DNA from: Bog-105 sp965277435
GTDB taxonomy: Bacteria > Acidobacteriota > Terriglobia > Bryobacterales > Bryobacteraceae
Direction: 5' to 3'
DNA length: 64,000 bases
Assembly: GCA_965277435.1 (NCBI GenBank)
Contig: OZ255821.1
Coordinates: 3,906,001-3,970,000, forward strand
The notes beneath the pieces are model-generated. The model was given only the letters and a program-made list of their open reading frames with translations, searched no databases and was not told where the DNA came from. Every line of letters starts with the position of its first letter. Within the stretch, counting starts at the first letter, position 1. Below are positions 41,410 to 50,624 of this stretch, piece by piece. A program made the position numbers and the translations under genes.

Positions 41410-41788
41410 GAAAGTATCGCTGTTCCTGGCAGCAGCGCTCTTCCTGGTTTCGGGAACCGCGCATTTCCGCATGACAGAAACGTTCATGCGCATCGTGCCA
41501 CCCTACTTTCCCGACGCCCGGCTCATGGTCGAAATCAGCGGGGTGGCGGAACTAGCCGGGGCGGTGGGATTGCTAATCCCAAAGTTGCGCCGCGCCGCCG
41601 GCTGGGGGTTAGCAGCGCTGCTGGTAGCCGTCTTCCCGGCGAACCTCTACATGGCTACAGACCATATCCAGATCGGCTCCAAACCGCTGCCCGATTCGCT
41701 ACTCTGGGGGCGCCTGGCGCTGCAGCCCGTCTTGATTGCGTGGGTCCTCTGGTGTTCTAAGCCTATGACAAAGCGGGCAAACGGCTAA
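41402..41788 (+). CDS. DoxX-like membrane protein
   Basis: A 128-residue integral membrane protein with about four hydrophobic helices, of the DoxX/DUF4267-like type (KKVSLFLAAALFLVSGTAHF, MVEISGVAELAGAVGLLIPK, GWGLAALLVAVFPANLYM, LQPVLIAWVLWCS). Its GTG start overlaps the end of hflX by eight bases, so it is likely in the hfq-hflX transcript. Function unknown. The 3' end overlaps the convergent SnoaL-like gene by 26 bases. Confidence 0.8.
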   Translation: MVKKVSLFLAAALFLVSGTAHFRMTETFMRIVPPYFPDARLMVEISGVAELAGAVGLLIPKLRRAAGWGLAALLVAVFPANLYMATDHIQIGSKPLPDSLLWGRLALQPVLIAWVLWCSKPMTKRANG

Positions 41789-42320
41789 CCAATTCCGCCC
41801 GTCGGATTAATTCATTTGAGGGCTGCGTGCGGTCCAGCAATTTCCCGACCGTCTCTCTCCCCGCGACAGGCAGCTCCGACGCATCGAGAAGACCGAGTTG
41901 CACCAGCACCGACGCCTGGTCCCAATAGATGTGTTCGTGCGCGAGCTTGCCGTCGCGAAAGTGAACAATTACAACCAAAGCGCATTCCACAGGCTTTCCT
42001 GTGGGAGGAATGCCGGGCAGCATCCAATCCATCTCGATGGTATGCGTAAAGCGGAAGATCATCTCGTCCACTAATCGATTCGTGCCGATGGTTCGAGAGA
42101 GCGGTACGATCTCTGTGTCGGACGGCATCTTCGGAATGAAGTGCCTGGCATAGAAGTGTCGCAACTGCTCCTGGCCCACGCCGCCCGTCAATACCGGCAC
42201 GTGATTCACATAGGCGTCGGGCGTCATCGTGTCCAGAGTCGCGTCCGTATCTCGCGTCGTGAACTCATCCCGGATATGTTCGTCCCAAAGGTCATTTAAG
42301 AACTGCTGCTGGGACGTCAT
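41763..42320 (-). CDS. SnoaL-like / ester cyclase family protein
   Basis: A 185-residue NTF2-fold protein. The start is the ATG at 42320 (MTSQQQFLNDLWDEHIRDEF); the frame is open further upstream but would cross into the DinB gene. It has DATLDTMTPDAYVNHVPVLT, MDWMLPGIPPTGKPVECALV and HFRDGKLAHEHIYWDQASVL, a pattern of SnoaL-like polyketide cyclase/ester cyclase proteins. The function is unknown. It lies 19 bases downstream of a DinB-family gene on the same strand. Confidence 0.8.
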   Translation of the reverse strand: MTSQQQFLNDLWDEHIRDEFTTRDTDATLDTMTPDAYVNHVPVLTGGVGQEQLRHFYARHFIPKMPSDTEIVPLSRTIGTNRLVDEMIFRFTHTIEMDWMLPGIPPTGKPVECALVVIVHFRDGKLAHEHIYWDQASVLVQLGLLDASELPVAGRETVGKLLDRTQPSNELIRRAELVSRLPALS

Positions 42321-42339
42321 GCCACCCTCTATCGTTATA

Positions 42340-42897
42340 TTATTTCTGGCCCTGTGCGGCGGGTTTTTCGCTGCTCGGTGGAACAATCCCTTTTATCCGT
42401 AAGTAGGTAACCATGTTGCCGTAGTGTTCATCGGTGTGAGCCGTGTTCACTGAGAGAACGGAAAGCTTGGCGAGGTTATAGCTCATTAGTTTCACCATTT
42501 GGCCGCCCTGAGCGTCGGTCATGCCGGTGTACACCTTTTCGCAGTACGCAACGGCGTCCTTCAGTGATGCCACTAGATCCGGTTTGGAGGTCTTGGTTTT
42601 CTCGATGTTTTTCATGGGATTCGGTTCGCCGGCGGCGGTCGAGCAGAAGCCGTATTGTGCGTCAGCCACGTGGCCGACCAGCTGGCCAAAACTGCGAACG
42701 TCGGGTGTGGGCTTGAACGAGTAGTTTTCTGCCGGCATCTTTTCGGCGGCAGCGACCACTTCGCCGCTGACCAGGGTATAGAAACCCTTTTCGCTGGCTG
42801 AGATGGGATTCGCCGGCGCCGCGGACTGCTCTTGCGCGAGTAAGGCGACAGGACAGGCCGTCAAAGCGGCTAGGACGAAACGGAGGCTTTTAGTCAT
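42340..42897 (-). CDS. DinB-family protein, exported
   Basis: A 185-residue protein with a signal peptide (LRFVLAALTACPVALLAQEQ) and then a DinB-like four-helix bundle: ENYSFKPTPDVRSFGQLVGH and later VNTAHTDEHYGNMVTYLRIK with the histidine-rich metal-binding pattern. The start at 42897 is chosen by the signal peptide and by avoiding the long, unlikely extension. Many DinB proteins are metal-dependent thiol transferases; this exported version is of unknown function. A paralogue is divergent from it at 43057. Confidence 0.8.
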   Translation of the reverse strand: MTKSLRFVLAALTACPVALLAQEQSAAPANPISASEKGFYTLVSGEVVAAAEKMPAENYSFKPTPDVRSFGQLVGHVADAQYGFCSTAAGEPNPMKNIEKTKTSKPDLVASLKDAVAYCEKVYTGMTDAQGGQMVKLMSYNLAKLSVLSVNTAHTDEHYGNMVTYLRIKGIVPPSSEKPAAQGQK

Positions 42898-43056
42898 GTG
42901 GATCTCCCTGAAGAATGATGGTTCATTCGAACCCAAGCGTCCATAGTGAACGCTATTTCGATCCGAAAAGTTCAAAAAAGGTTTAGTCGGGAACGATGCC
43001 TTTAAGCTCTGCCGGGCAGCTGTGACTACAGTAGACTAAATGCCGGGGGTTTTACC

Positions 43057-43569
43057 ATGACAAAATTATTGGCTTCGCTGGCGGTCCTGGCGGCAAGCGC
43101 AGTTGTACCGGTGTTTGGGCAACAGGTAAATGTAAAGGCGACTGTTCTCGATCGGCTGAAGAATTCGGAAGAATTTACCCTGAAGGTCGCGGATGCCATG
43201 CCGGCGGCCGATTACGGCTATAAGCTCACGCCGGAGCAGAAGAGTTTTGGCTGGCAGATGACTCACCTGGCGCAGGCGATGACTTACTTCATGTCGGCAT
43301 TCAGCGGGAGCAAGACTGATCCGGGTAAGCCCGCTTCCGACAGCAAAGCGGATGTAATTGCGTTTGTAAAGAGTTCGTATGAGAAGACGATCAGCGCGGT
43401 GTCGGCGCTGACCCCCGAGCAGATCGCCAAGACATACAAGGGTGAAGAAGGGTCGGCGAACGGGTTGGCGATGCTGATGGCGATGAGCGATCACACGGCG
43501 CATCACCGGGCTTGTGCCGAAATGTATTTGCGGGCGAAGGGAATCACACCCCCGAAATACATGGATTGA
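43057..43569 (+). CDS. DinB-family protein, exported
   Basis: A 170-residue paralogue of the neighbouring divergent gene. It has a signal peptide (KLLASLAVLAASAVVPVFGQ) and the DinB pattern: MPAADYGYKLTPEQKSFGWQ and MSDHTAHHRACAEMYLRAKG with the expected histidines. The two genes are 159 bases apart and probably arose by duplication. A short palindrome-like CTACAGTAG lies at about 43026 upstream. Confidence 0.82.
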   Translation: MTKLLASLAVLAASAVVPVFGQQVNVKATVLDRLKNSEEFTLKVADAMPAADYGYKLTPEQKSFGWQMTHLAQAMTYFMSAFSGSKTDPGKPASDSKADVIAFVKSSYEKTISAVSALTPEQIAKTYKGEEGSANGLAMLMAMSDHTAHHRACAEMYLRAKGITPPKYMD

Positions 43570-43571
43570 GG

Positions 43572-44924
43572 TTAGCCCTCGTTCAGGGGATCGGGGACTT
43601 GCTGAGGATCGAGTTTCTCGATCAGGACCGTGGCGATGCGGTTGCGGTCCATCTGGGTGATGGTATAGCGGCGGCTTTCGTAGTCGATGGAGTCTTTCAC
43701 TTTGGGAATGTAGCCGAACTGGAAGAGGAGAAACCCGGCTAACGTTTCGAAGCCGGCATCGGCGGGAAGTTCCAGGTTGTAGCGGTTATCGAGATCGCGG
43801 ATGGTGGTGGAACCTTCCAGCTGGAGCACGTGCTCCTGGTAGGCGGAGGCAGGGGTGACGATGTCGTGCTCGTCGCTAATGTCGCCGAAGACCTGTTGCA
43901 GCACATCTTCCATGGTGATGAGGCCGGTAATGGTGCCGAATTCATCGACTACGAGCGCCATGCGGGTATGACTGGAGCGGAACTCGTCGAAGAGCTGACT
44001 GAGCGGCTTAGTCTCGGGCACGACGAGCGGCTTGCGGACGAAGCGCCGGAGCCGGAACGGGCGGCTGGGTCGGCGGCGGTCGTACGCATGGCGACGCTCT
44101 TCCCAGATACGCATGAGGTCTTTATAGTGAACGATGCCGATAATCTGTTCGGGGCGGCCTTCGTAGACGGGCATGCGGGTGAACTGATGCTCGGTCATGA
44201 CTTCGAGGACGGTATCGAGTTCGGCGTCGACGGGTAGCGAGACGATGTTGTGGCGCGGCGTCATGACCTCGCGGGCATTGTACTCGGAGAGTTCGATAAG
44301 GCGCTGGATGGCATCTTCTTCGAATTGCTGGAGCCGGCCTTCACGGCGAATGGCTTCAATGATGTACTTCAACTCTTCCGCGGTGTGGCCGCCATGGAAG
44401 CGGGCTCCTGATGAAATGCCGGTAGCGCGAAGGATGAGAGCGGAACTGCGCTCGACGATGAAGACAAACGGTTGGGAAAGGCGATAGAAGAGGAGTAAGG
44501 CAGGCGCGACGACGACAGCCAGACGATCGGCTTTCTCGATGGCGAGATTTTTGGGGACGACTTCGCCCAGGATGACGTGGCAGTAGCTGATGAGTAGAAA
44601 AGCCAGGGCGAAGGCAACGCCATGGATGAGTTGGTGCGGAGCGTGCAGATGCAGCGGGTCGAGAATCGAGCGAAGAATTTGGTAGAGGGTATCTTCGCCG
44701 GCCCATCCGACGCCTAAGCTGGCCAGGGTAACGCCAATTTGCGTGACTGAGAGGAGACGGCCGGGATTGGCGAGCAGGTTGAGGGCGCTTTGTGCGCCGG
44801 GATGGCCGCTGGCGGCGAGTTCACGCAGGCGGGACTGGCGCACGGAGACGAGGGCGACTTCGGCCGCGGCAAAGAAGCCGTTAGTGACGAGAATGAGCAG
44901 GAGTATGGTGAGACGGATCGCCAT
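43572..44924 (-). CDS. CNNM/TlyC-type transporter with CBS domains
   Basis: A 450-residue inner-membrane protein with an N-terminal DUF21 domain (three or four helices in the first 190 residues), two CBS domains (VMTPRHNIVSLPVDAELDTV and FDEFRSSHTRMALVVDEFG), and a C-terminal CorC/HlyC domain (YIPKVKDSIDYESRRYTITQ). Relatives export or handle magnesium or cobalt, though haemolysin names persist. It is alone on the minus strand between two plus-strand genes. Ligand unknown. Confidence 0.9.
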   Translation of the reverse strand: MAIRLTILLLILVTNGFFAAAEVALVSVRQSRLRELAASGHPGAQSALNLLANPGRLLSVTQIGVTLASLGVGWAGEDTLYQILRSILDPLHLHAPHQLIHGVAFALAFLLISYCHVILGEVVPKNLAIEKADRLAVVVAPALLLFYRLSQPFVFIVERSSALILRATGISSGARFHGGHTAEELKYIIEAIRREGRLQQFEEDAIQRLIELSEYNAREVMTPRHNIVSLPVDAELDTVLEVMTEHQFTRMPVYEGRPEQIIGIVHYKDLMRIWEERRHAYDRRRPSRPFRLRRFVRKPLVVPETKPLSQLFDEFRSSHTRMALVVDEFGTITGLITMEDVLQQVFGDISDEHDIVTPASAYQEHVLQLEGSTTIRDLDNRYNLELPADAGFETLAGFLLFQFGYIPKVKDSIDYESRRYTITQMDRNRIATVLIEKLDPQQVPDPLNEG

Positions 44925-44988
44925 GAGGGGCTAGCAGTGCGGCTCCCCGCGCACCGGGGTGAATGGAAGCGCCAAGTAAAATTGGTCC

Positions 44989-47217
44989 GTGTCTTCTCGC
45001 CTGGTGCGCATTTTCAATATTGGGATTGGGCTGATTTTGTTATTGCTGGCATGGGCTGTGTATTGGTATGCGTACCGGCCGTTGCCGCAGGTGACGGGTG
45101 AGATACAGGCTCCGGTGAGCGGCGCGGCGACGGTAAAGCGCGATGCGCGAGGCATACCGCACATCGAGGCGTCGACGTGGCAGGATGCGATCTTTCTGCA
45201 GGGGTACGTGACGGCCCAAGACCGATTGTGGCAGATGGACGTGTTGCGGCGTTTCGGAGCGGGCGAGTTAGCAGAAATGTTCGGTCCACAGGCAGTGACA
45301 GCGGACGAAGAATCACGCCGAATGCGGATGCGGGCAATTGCGGAGGCGGAAACGGCCGGATTGCGGCCGCAGGACCGGGCGGTGCTCGTGGAGTATGCGC
45401 GCGGGGTGAACTACTTTATCAACACGCACCAGGGTGATTACTCGCTCGAATTTTCGCTGCCGGGACATGCCTACGATCCGCGGCCGTGGGCGGTGACGGA
45501 TTCGCTGCTGGTGGGCTTGGTAATGTTTCGCGATTTGACAGATAGTCGGAAGTCGGAGATCGACAAGGGTGCTTTTCTGGCAACAAGTGTCGACCCGCTC
45601 AAGGCGCGTACGCTGTTTCCGGCAAAGCAGGGAGGCAGTGTTAGTCCCGGTTCGAATGCCTGGGCGGTGTCGGGCGCGCATACGGCGGATGGGAAGCCGA
45701 TGGTGGCGAACGATCCGCATTTGTCGTACGGGATACCGGCGACATGGCACTTGATCCATCTGAAGGCGCCGGGATTGAATGTGACAGGGGCGGCGCTACC
45801 GGGAGTGCCGTGCGTGATCGCGGGGCACAACGAGCAGATTGCATGGGGGGTGACGAATACGGAGGTGGATGCGACGGATTTGTATCTCGAGAACCTGAAT
45901 GAGCGGACCGGGCAATACGTGTTCCAAAACGGCGTGGAGCAGGCGCAGCTGGATCGCGAGGTGATCGGAGTGCGCGGCGGGAAGCCGGTGGAGCTGAGCA
46001 TTTGGGTGACGCGGCATGGGCCGGTACTGATCGAGCGTGGCGGGCGGTCGTTCACGATGCGGTGGACGGCGGCAGGTGGATTTGCGATGCCCTTTTTCGA
46101 CGTCGACCGGGCGAAGAACTGGGGTGAGTTTCGGGCGGCGCTGCGCGATTTCTGGGGGCCGGGACAGAACTTTGTCTATGCGGACCGGGCGGGGAACATC
46201 GGGTATCAGATGACGGGTAAAATACCGATCCGGCAGGGGTTTGACAGCGATGTGCCGCTGGATGGGACGTCTGGCAAAGCGGAGTGGGCGGGCTTTATTC
46301 CGTTTGAGCAGATGCCGAGTATTTACAACCCGTCCTCGGGCGTGATTGCGACAGCGAACCAGAGTCCGTTCCCGGCGGATTATGCGTACCAGGTGGATGG
46401 CGCGTTTGCCGATTCTTATCGGATCCGGCAAATACGGGCGCTGCTGGGCGCGAAGCAGAAGCTCAACGTGAATGACATGCTTGCTGTGCAAAAGGATGTG
46501 TATGCGGCCTATGACCATTTCCTGGCGCAACAGGTGATCGCGGCCGCGGGGCGCAAAGGCAAAACCGATGGAGCAGTGCGGGAAGCGGTAGAGGCGTTGC
46601 GGTCGTCGAACGGGCAGATGGACAAAGGTGAAGCGTCGCCGATGGTAACGGAGTTGTTGCATGTGCAGCTAGGGCAGTCGCTGGTAAGTGGATTGCTGCC
46701 GCCGGCGGCGCGCAAAAGAACGCCGGCAATTCTGCCGAGACCGGCTGTAATTGAGAAGTTATTGCGCACGCGGCCATTGGGGTGGGTAGACAAGGACGAT
46801 TGGGATGGATGGGTGCTGCGAAATTTGGCGACGGCTTTGCGGGTGGGCCGTGCCAGGCAGGGAAGTCCAGTGGCGAACTGGAAGTGGGGACAGTTGTTGA
46901 GCTGGAAACTGGAGCATCCGGTGGGAAAACAACTGCCGCTCGTGAATGGCTTTTTCGATATCGGGCCGGTCGCGATGAGCGGATCGGGCACTACAGTGAA
47001 GCAGACGACTGCCACTTTGGGACCGTCCGAACGTATGGTGGCGGATCTGGGTGATTGGGATAACTCAGTGCAGAATGTGACGGTTGGTGAATCAGGGCAC
47101 GTGGCTTCACCGCATTACAAGGATGAATGGGAAGCGTACTACGTGGGCAAAAGCTTTCCGATGCAGTTTGAGCGAGTGCAGGCAAAAGCCGTCTTGCGGA
47201 TCAGACCAATGCGTTAG
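44989..47217 (+). CDS. Penicillin acylase family protein
   Basis: A 742-residue N-terminal nucleophile hydrolase precursor. One transmembrane helix lies at about residues 9-27. The alpha chain has KRDARGIPHIEASTWQDAIF and GYVTAQDRLWQMDVLRRFGA. Autocleavage would expose Ser222 in PGSNAWAVSGAHTADGKPM, followed by the beta-chain motifs. The substrate could be an N-acyl homoserine lactone, a penicillin or another amide; sequence does not decide. The start is a GTG at 44989. The gene is monocistronic. Confidence 0.92.
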   Translation: MSSRLVRIFNIGIGLILLLLAWAVYWYAYRPLPQVTGEIQAPVSGAATVKRDARGIPHIEASTWQDAIFLQGYVTAQDRLWQMDVLRRFGAGELAEMFGPQAVTADEESRRMRMRAIAEAETAGLRPQDRAVLVEYARGVNYFINTHQGDYSLEFSLPGHAYDPRPWAVTDSLLVGLVMFRDLTDSRKSEIDKGAFLATSVDPLKARTLFPAKQGGSVSPGSNAWAVSGAHTADGKPMVANDPHLSYGIPATWHLIHLKAPGLNVTGAALPGVPCVIAGHNEQIAWGVTNTEVDATDLYLENLNERTGQYVFQNGVEQAQLDREVIGVRGGKPVELSIWVTRHGPVLIERGGRSFTMRWTAAGGFAMPFFDVDRAKNWGEFRAALRDFWGPGQNFVYADRAGNIGYQMTGKIPIRQGFDSDVPLDGTSGKAEWAGFIPFEQMPSIYNPSSGVIATANQSPFPADYAYQVDGAFADSYRIRQIRALLGAKQKLNVNDMLAVQKDVYAAYDHFLAQQVIAAAGRKGKTDGAVREAVEALRSSNGQMDKGEASPMVTELLHVQLGQSLVSGLLPPAARKRTPAILPRPAVIEKLLRTRPLGWVDKDDWDGWVLRNLATALRVGRARQGSPVANWKWGQLLSWKLEHPVGKQLPLVNGFFDIGPVAMSGSGTTVKQTTATLGPSERMVADLGDWDNSVQNVTVGESGHVASPHYKDEWEAYYVGKSFPMQFERVQAKAVLRIRPMR

Positions 47218-47229
47218 CGTGCGGGGTCG

Positions 47230-48066
47230 CTAACTTAGCAATTGCTCCAGGGATTGTATGCCGGGAAGACGCAAGCCAACCTCTGGAAGATCCTGTTCGG
47301 AGAGTTGGGCGAGACGTTCGCTGGCCCAGTCCGGCAAGACGCCGAAACGTTTCTCGACCATGCGGCGGAGGAGTAACCGTTCGCCTTCCTGACGTGCTTT
47401 CTCTTGGCTTTCCCGACGTCCTTCCTGGTGACCCCGCTTATATTCCCGGCCGAGTACCTTGTTGTCCAAAATGTCGTAGAACACCGGCATTTTTCGAGCC
47501 TCCTTTTCGACTTCTTCTTCCAGGCCGCGTAAACCCGCCAAGACCAACAGCGCCTGCAGGTAGAAGCCTCGCCGATCCTGTTCTTTTTCCTGCGCGACCT
47601 TGGCAAACATCTGCTCCACTGCCCGCCGTTGATTCGAAAAGCGGGTCAGAATGCTTGACGCGTTATCGCTCGTATCCGGGCTCGCCAGCAAAGGCTGGCT
47701 GTGAATTTCCCGAAGATCGATCAAGCGATATGTAAAGGAGCCGGCGTGCCACTCCATACGATCGGCCATTTGCATGGTTTCGCGACCGACATACAAGAGA
47801 ATCTGCCGTGGGAACTCATTGTGGAGGCGGTACACACCCAGACTGTACTCGGCCATGCGAAGCGGCATGGTTGGATCGTTTGTGCTCTGAAATTCGAGCT
47901 GGAACAAACTTCCGCTGCTGACTCGTCCCAACAGGTCTACGCGTTGATTTTGCAGGTGGGGTAACTCGATGGGTAACCAGCTTTCGATAGGCGATCCCGT
48001 CAATTGGCTCAGCATTTGTCTGGATTGCTCGAAGAGCAGTTTCAGAACCACGTCGAAGGTCTGCAT
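47230..48066 (-). CDS. Rpn-type PD-(D/E)XK nuclease-like protein (DUF4351)
   Basis: A 278-residue protein of the Rpn/transposase-like family. It opens MQTFDVVLKLLFEQSRQML and has the nuclease core RVDLLGRVSSGSLFQLEFQS, where Asp and ExQ are the likely catalytic residues. Residues ARKMPVFYDILDNKVLGREY are family-typical, and the C-terminus (LLLRRMVEKRFGVLPDWASE) is the DUF4351-like end. Rpn proteins promote RecA-independent recombination. A frameshifted paralogue lies upstream at 48.3-49.2 kb. Confidence 0.85.
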   Translation of the reverse strand: MQTFDVVLKLLFEQSRQMLSQLTGSPIESWLPIELPHLQNQRVDLLGRVSSGSLFQLEFQSTNDPTMPLRMAEYSLGVYRLHNEFPRQILLYVGRETMQMADRMEWHAGSFTYRLIDLREIHSQPLLASPDTSDNASSILTRFSNQRRAVEQMFAKVAQEKEQDRRGFYLQALLVLAGLRGLEEEVEKEARKMPVFYDILDNKVLGREYKRGHQEGRRESQEKARQEGERLLLRRMVEKRFGVLPDWASERLAQLSEQDLPEVGLRLPGIQSLEQLLS

Positions 48067-48338
48067 CGATTTGATTCATTATCCAGGCTTTGGGAATTTG
48101 CGCACGAGGGACTGGTCTACCCGGTGTGGCTACGCCACTGACATTCATACCGAGTAGAGAGCGTGTTATAGCGTTGGTTTCTGGAACGAGGGCAGAAGAG
48201 TCGGGAGAGCGAACAGGAACTCAAGTTGGAAACGAGACTCGCGGAATGCGGGCGGACGAAGCGGAAGGCAGCGGAGCGGCGAACCATGGAAATCGAGCCG
48301 GCGCGGGCGTCACGGGTGGAGTGAGAAGATCCAGGTTG

Positions 48339-49165
48339 TCAAGCGAGCAATTCTTCCAGCGAGGTTGCGTCGAGCAAGCGCAGTCCGAGATCGCCCAAAT
48401 CCTTTTCGGAGCGGTTAGACAGGTTTTGTTCAGCCCAAGCAGGCAATTCGCCAAATCGTTTTTCGATTTGTCTCCGGAGCAGGGCAAATTCCCCTTCCTG
48501 ACGACCTTCCTGGCGACCTTCTTCGCGGCCGCGTTTAAACTCGCGGCCAAGTACTTTGTGATCGAGAATGCTATTTAACACCGGCATTTTTCTTGCCTCT
48601 TCCTCTACGTACTCTTCGAGACGCCGCAAGCCCGCCAGGATCAACAGGTGGCTGAACGCCTCGTCGCGGCCCGGTACGTCCATCGTGGCGATCCGGTTTA
48701 TGATCTGCCGCACCGCCGCACGCTCATCCCGCAAGCGTCCTAGGACTGCAATTACATTATCGCCAACATCAGGGCTATGAAGGAATTCGTCGCCATCCAA
48801 GTCGTGAATATCGAGGATACGGTAGTGGAACGCCAGTCCGGGTCTTGCAATTTCGGTGCTCATTTGGAGTCTCGTGGAACCAACATAGAGCAGGACCTGC
48901 CGCGGGAGTCTACCAAACCTTCGATAGATACGCAGGGAATACTCCGCCATGCGGAGTGCCATTGTCGAATCGTTCGTGCTTTGCAACTCCAGGTGGATGA
49001 GTTCGCCACCGGCGCATTCGCCGAGCAGGTCCACTCGCGTGTTATGCACTACTTCCGGCATCTCTACGTCCAGCCAGCGGCTCACCGGAGTGTCGGTCAC
49101 TGCCGCATTAGTTGCCGGGCCGCTCCCTTTAACAGCAGCTTTAGAACGACGTCGTACTCGTGCAT
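48339..49165 (-). pseudogene. Rpn/DUF4351 paralogue, frameshifted near its start
   Basis: The natural start is an ATG at 49165 giving MHEYDVVLKLLLKGAARQLM, clearly homologous to the MQTFDVVLKLL start of the gene at 47.2-48.1 kb. This frame stops after MRQ. The rest, from about 49100, continues in another frame as VTDTPVSRWLDVEMPEV, RVDLLGECAGGELIHLELQS and so on to 48339. Two extra bases (or one missing) near 49103-49107 explain the shift. The reading extended to ATG 49187 in the second frame gives unrelated basic residues and is not a real N-terminus. The gene is probably inactive, though it is otherwise intact. Confidence 0.72.
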
Positions 49166-49187
49166 GCAGACATGCGTTCATTGTCAA

Positions 49188-49484
49188 CTATCCTCCCGCG
49201 ATCGCGGCCACGATTAGAAAGGGTTCGGCTCCCGTGGCGATGGCATCTGGCAGGGGCAGGTCAGGGGGATCGTGGGAGACGTCCTGGGAACAAGCGAAGA
49301 AACGCACGAAAGCGCGGCGCTCGTGTGTATTGTGGTCGCGAATGGTGCCGCAGAACGCGGGATGAAGGGCTTCTAGTGCGTCGAGGATGGAGCGCTGAGT
49401 GGCTGGACCATCGACTACAAGATCGATTTCGCCATCGATTTTGGCGATGTTTCGCAAGTGCGCCGGGAGGAGAACGCGAATCAT
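49188..49484 (-). CDS. MoaD/ThiS-like small protein
   Basis: A 98-residue ubiquitin-fold protein of the MoaD/ThiS type. It has IRVLLPAHLRNIAK at the start and ends PFLIVAAIAGG, with the Gly-Gly needed for adenylation or thiocarboxylation. Classic partners (MoaE, MoeB, ThiG) are not nearby. Its ATG overlaps the stop of the BNR-repeat gene (ATGA). It is the last gene of a five-gene operon. Confidence 0.8.
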   Translation of the reverse strand: MIRVLLPAHLRNIAKIDGEIDLVVDGPATQRSILDALEALHPAFCGTIRDHNTHERRAFVRFFACSQDVSHDPPDLPLPDAIATGAEPFLIVAAIAGG

Positions 49485-50596
49485 GGCAAAGTTTGCGCTT
49501 CGACGGAGAGGACGGCCGGCAAATCCCGCACGATGGGAGTCCAACTGTCGCCGGCATCGCCCGAGGCGTAAACCTGGCCGCCGGTGGTGCCGAAATAGAC
49601 GCCGCAAGCGTCCAGCGAATCGACCGACATCGCGTCGCGCAGGACGTTGACATAGCAGTCTTTCTGCGGCAGGCCTCGGGTGAGCGGTTCCCATTCGTAA
49701 CCACCGCTCCGGCTGCGGTACACGCGCAGGCTCCCATCGGGCGGATAGTGCTCGGCGTCGCTTTTGATGGGAACGACGAAGATCGTGTTCGGTTCGTGGG
49801 CGTGGACATCTATGGCGAATCCGAAATCGGAAGGCAGGTTGCCGCTGACTTCGTGCCAGGAATCACCGGCATCGTCGCTGCGCATAACATCCCAGTGCTT
49901 CTGCATGAACAGAGTGTCGGGGCGAGAGGGATGGAGGGTAACGTGATGGACGCAGTGGCCTACTTCAGCGTGCGGATCGGGGAGAAAGGCGGAGTTAAGA
50001 CCACGATTGATGGGGAGCCAGGTGACGCCACCGTCGTCGGTGCGAAAAGTGCCTGCGGCCGAGATCGCAATGAAGATGCGAGCAGGATCGCTCGGGTGCA
50101 GAAGGATGGTGTGGAGACACATGCCGCCAGCGCCTGGTTGCCAGTGTGGCCCGGTGCCGTGGCCGCGAAGTCCCGAGAGTTCGCGCCATGTTTCGCCGCC
50201 ATCGAGCGAGCTGAATAGCGCGGCGTCTTCAACCCCGGCGTAGAGTGCATCGGGATCGGTGAGCGACGGCTCTAGATGCCAGACCCGCTTGAACTCCCAG
50301 GGATGAGGCGTGCCGTCGTACCACTGGTGGGTGCCCGGGACGCCGTCGTAGGAAAATTTGTTTCCGACGGGCACCCAGGTTTTGCCGCCGTCGTTAGAGC
50401 GCTGGATGAGTTGCCCGAACCAGCTGCTGGATTGTGACGCGTACAGTCTGTCCGGGTCAACCGGTGAACCCTTCAGATGATAAATTTCCCATCCTCCAAA
50501 GTGGGGACCACTCACCTCCCATTTGGCGCGCTGGCCGTCGGAGGTTAACACAAAAGCGCCCTTGCGGGTGCCTACCAGAACCCTTACGCTGCTCAT
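49481..50596 (-). CDS. BNR/sialidase-like beta-propeller protein
   Basis: A 371-residue propeller of repeats with S-x-D-x-G-x-T-W Asp boxes, for example NDGGKTWVPVG, LDGGETWREL, TDDGGVTWLP and GDAGDSWTPI. It has no signal peptide and starts MSSVRVLVGTRKGAFVLTSD, so it is probably cytosolic. Propellers of this kind can be exo-sialidases or plant photosystem-assembly-like proteins; catalytic residues for sialidase are not evident. It is 28 bases downstream of a VOC gene and coupled to the MoaD-like gene. Confidence 0.82.
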   Translation of the reverse strand: MSSVRVLVGTRKGAFVLTSDGQRAKWEVSGPHFGGWEIYHLKGSPVDPDRLYASQSSSWFGQLIQRSNDGGKTWVPVGNKFSYDGVPGTHQWYDGTPHPWEFKRVWHLEPSLTDPDALYAGVEDAALFSSLDGGETWRELSGLRGHGTGPHWQPGAGGMCLHTILLHPSDPARIFIAISAAGTFRTDDGGVTWLPINRGLNSAFLPDPHAEVGHCVHHVTLHPSRPDTLFMQKHWDVMRSDDAGDSWHEVSGNLPSDFGFAIDVHAHEPNTIFVVPIKSDAEHYPPDGSLRVYRSRSGGYEWEPLTRGLPQKDCYVNVLRDAMSVDSLDACGVYFGTTGGQVYASGDAGDSWTPIVRDLPAVLSVEAQTLP

Positions 50597-50624
50597 CTTT
50601 GACTCCTTCGCGAGTTTGTGTAAT

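Noticed and set aside
49166..49187. ATG at 49187 as start of the second Rpn paralogue
   Set aside because: The resulting N-terminus is basic and unlike the family; the family-like start is in another frame at 49165.
49160..50218. A 352-codon open frame on the plus strand
   Set aside because: It overlaps the MoaD-like and BNR genes on the opposite strand; BNR Asp boxes are clear on the minus strand.
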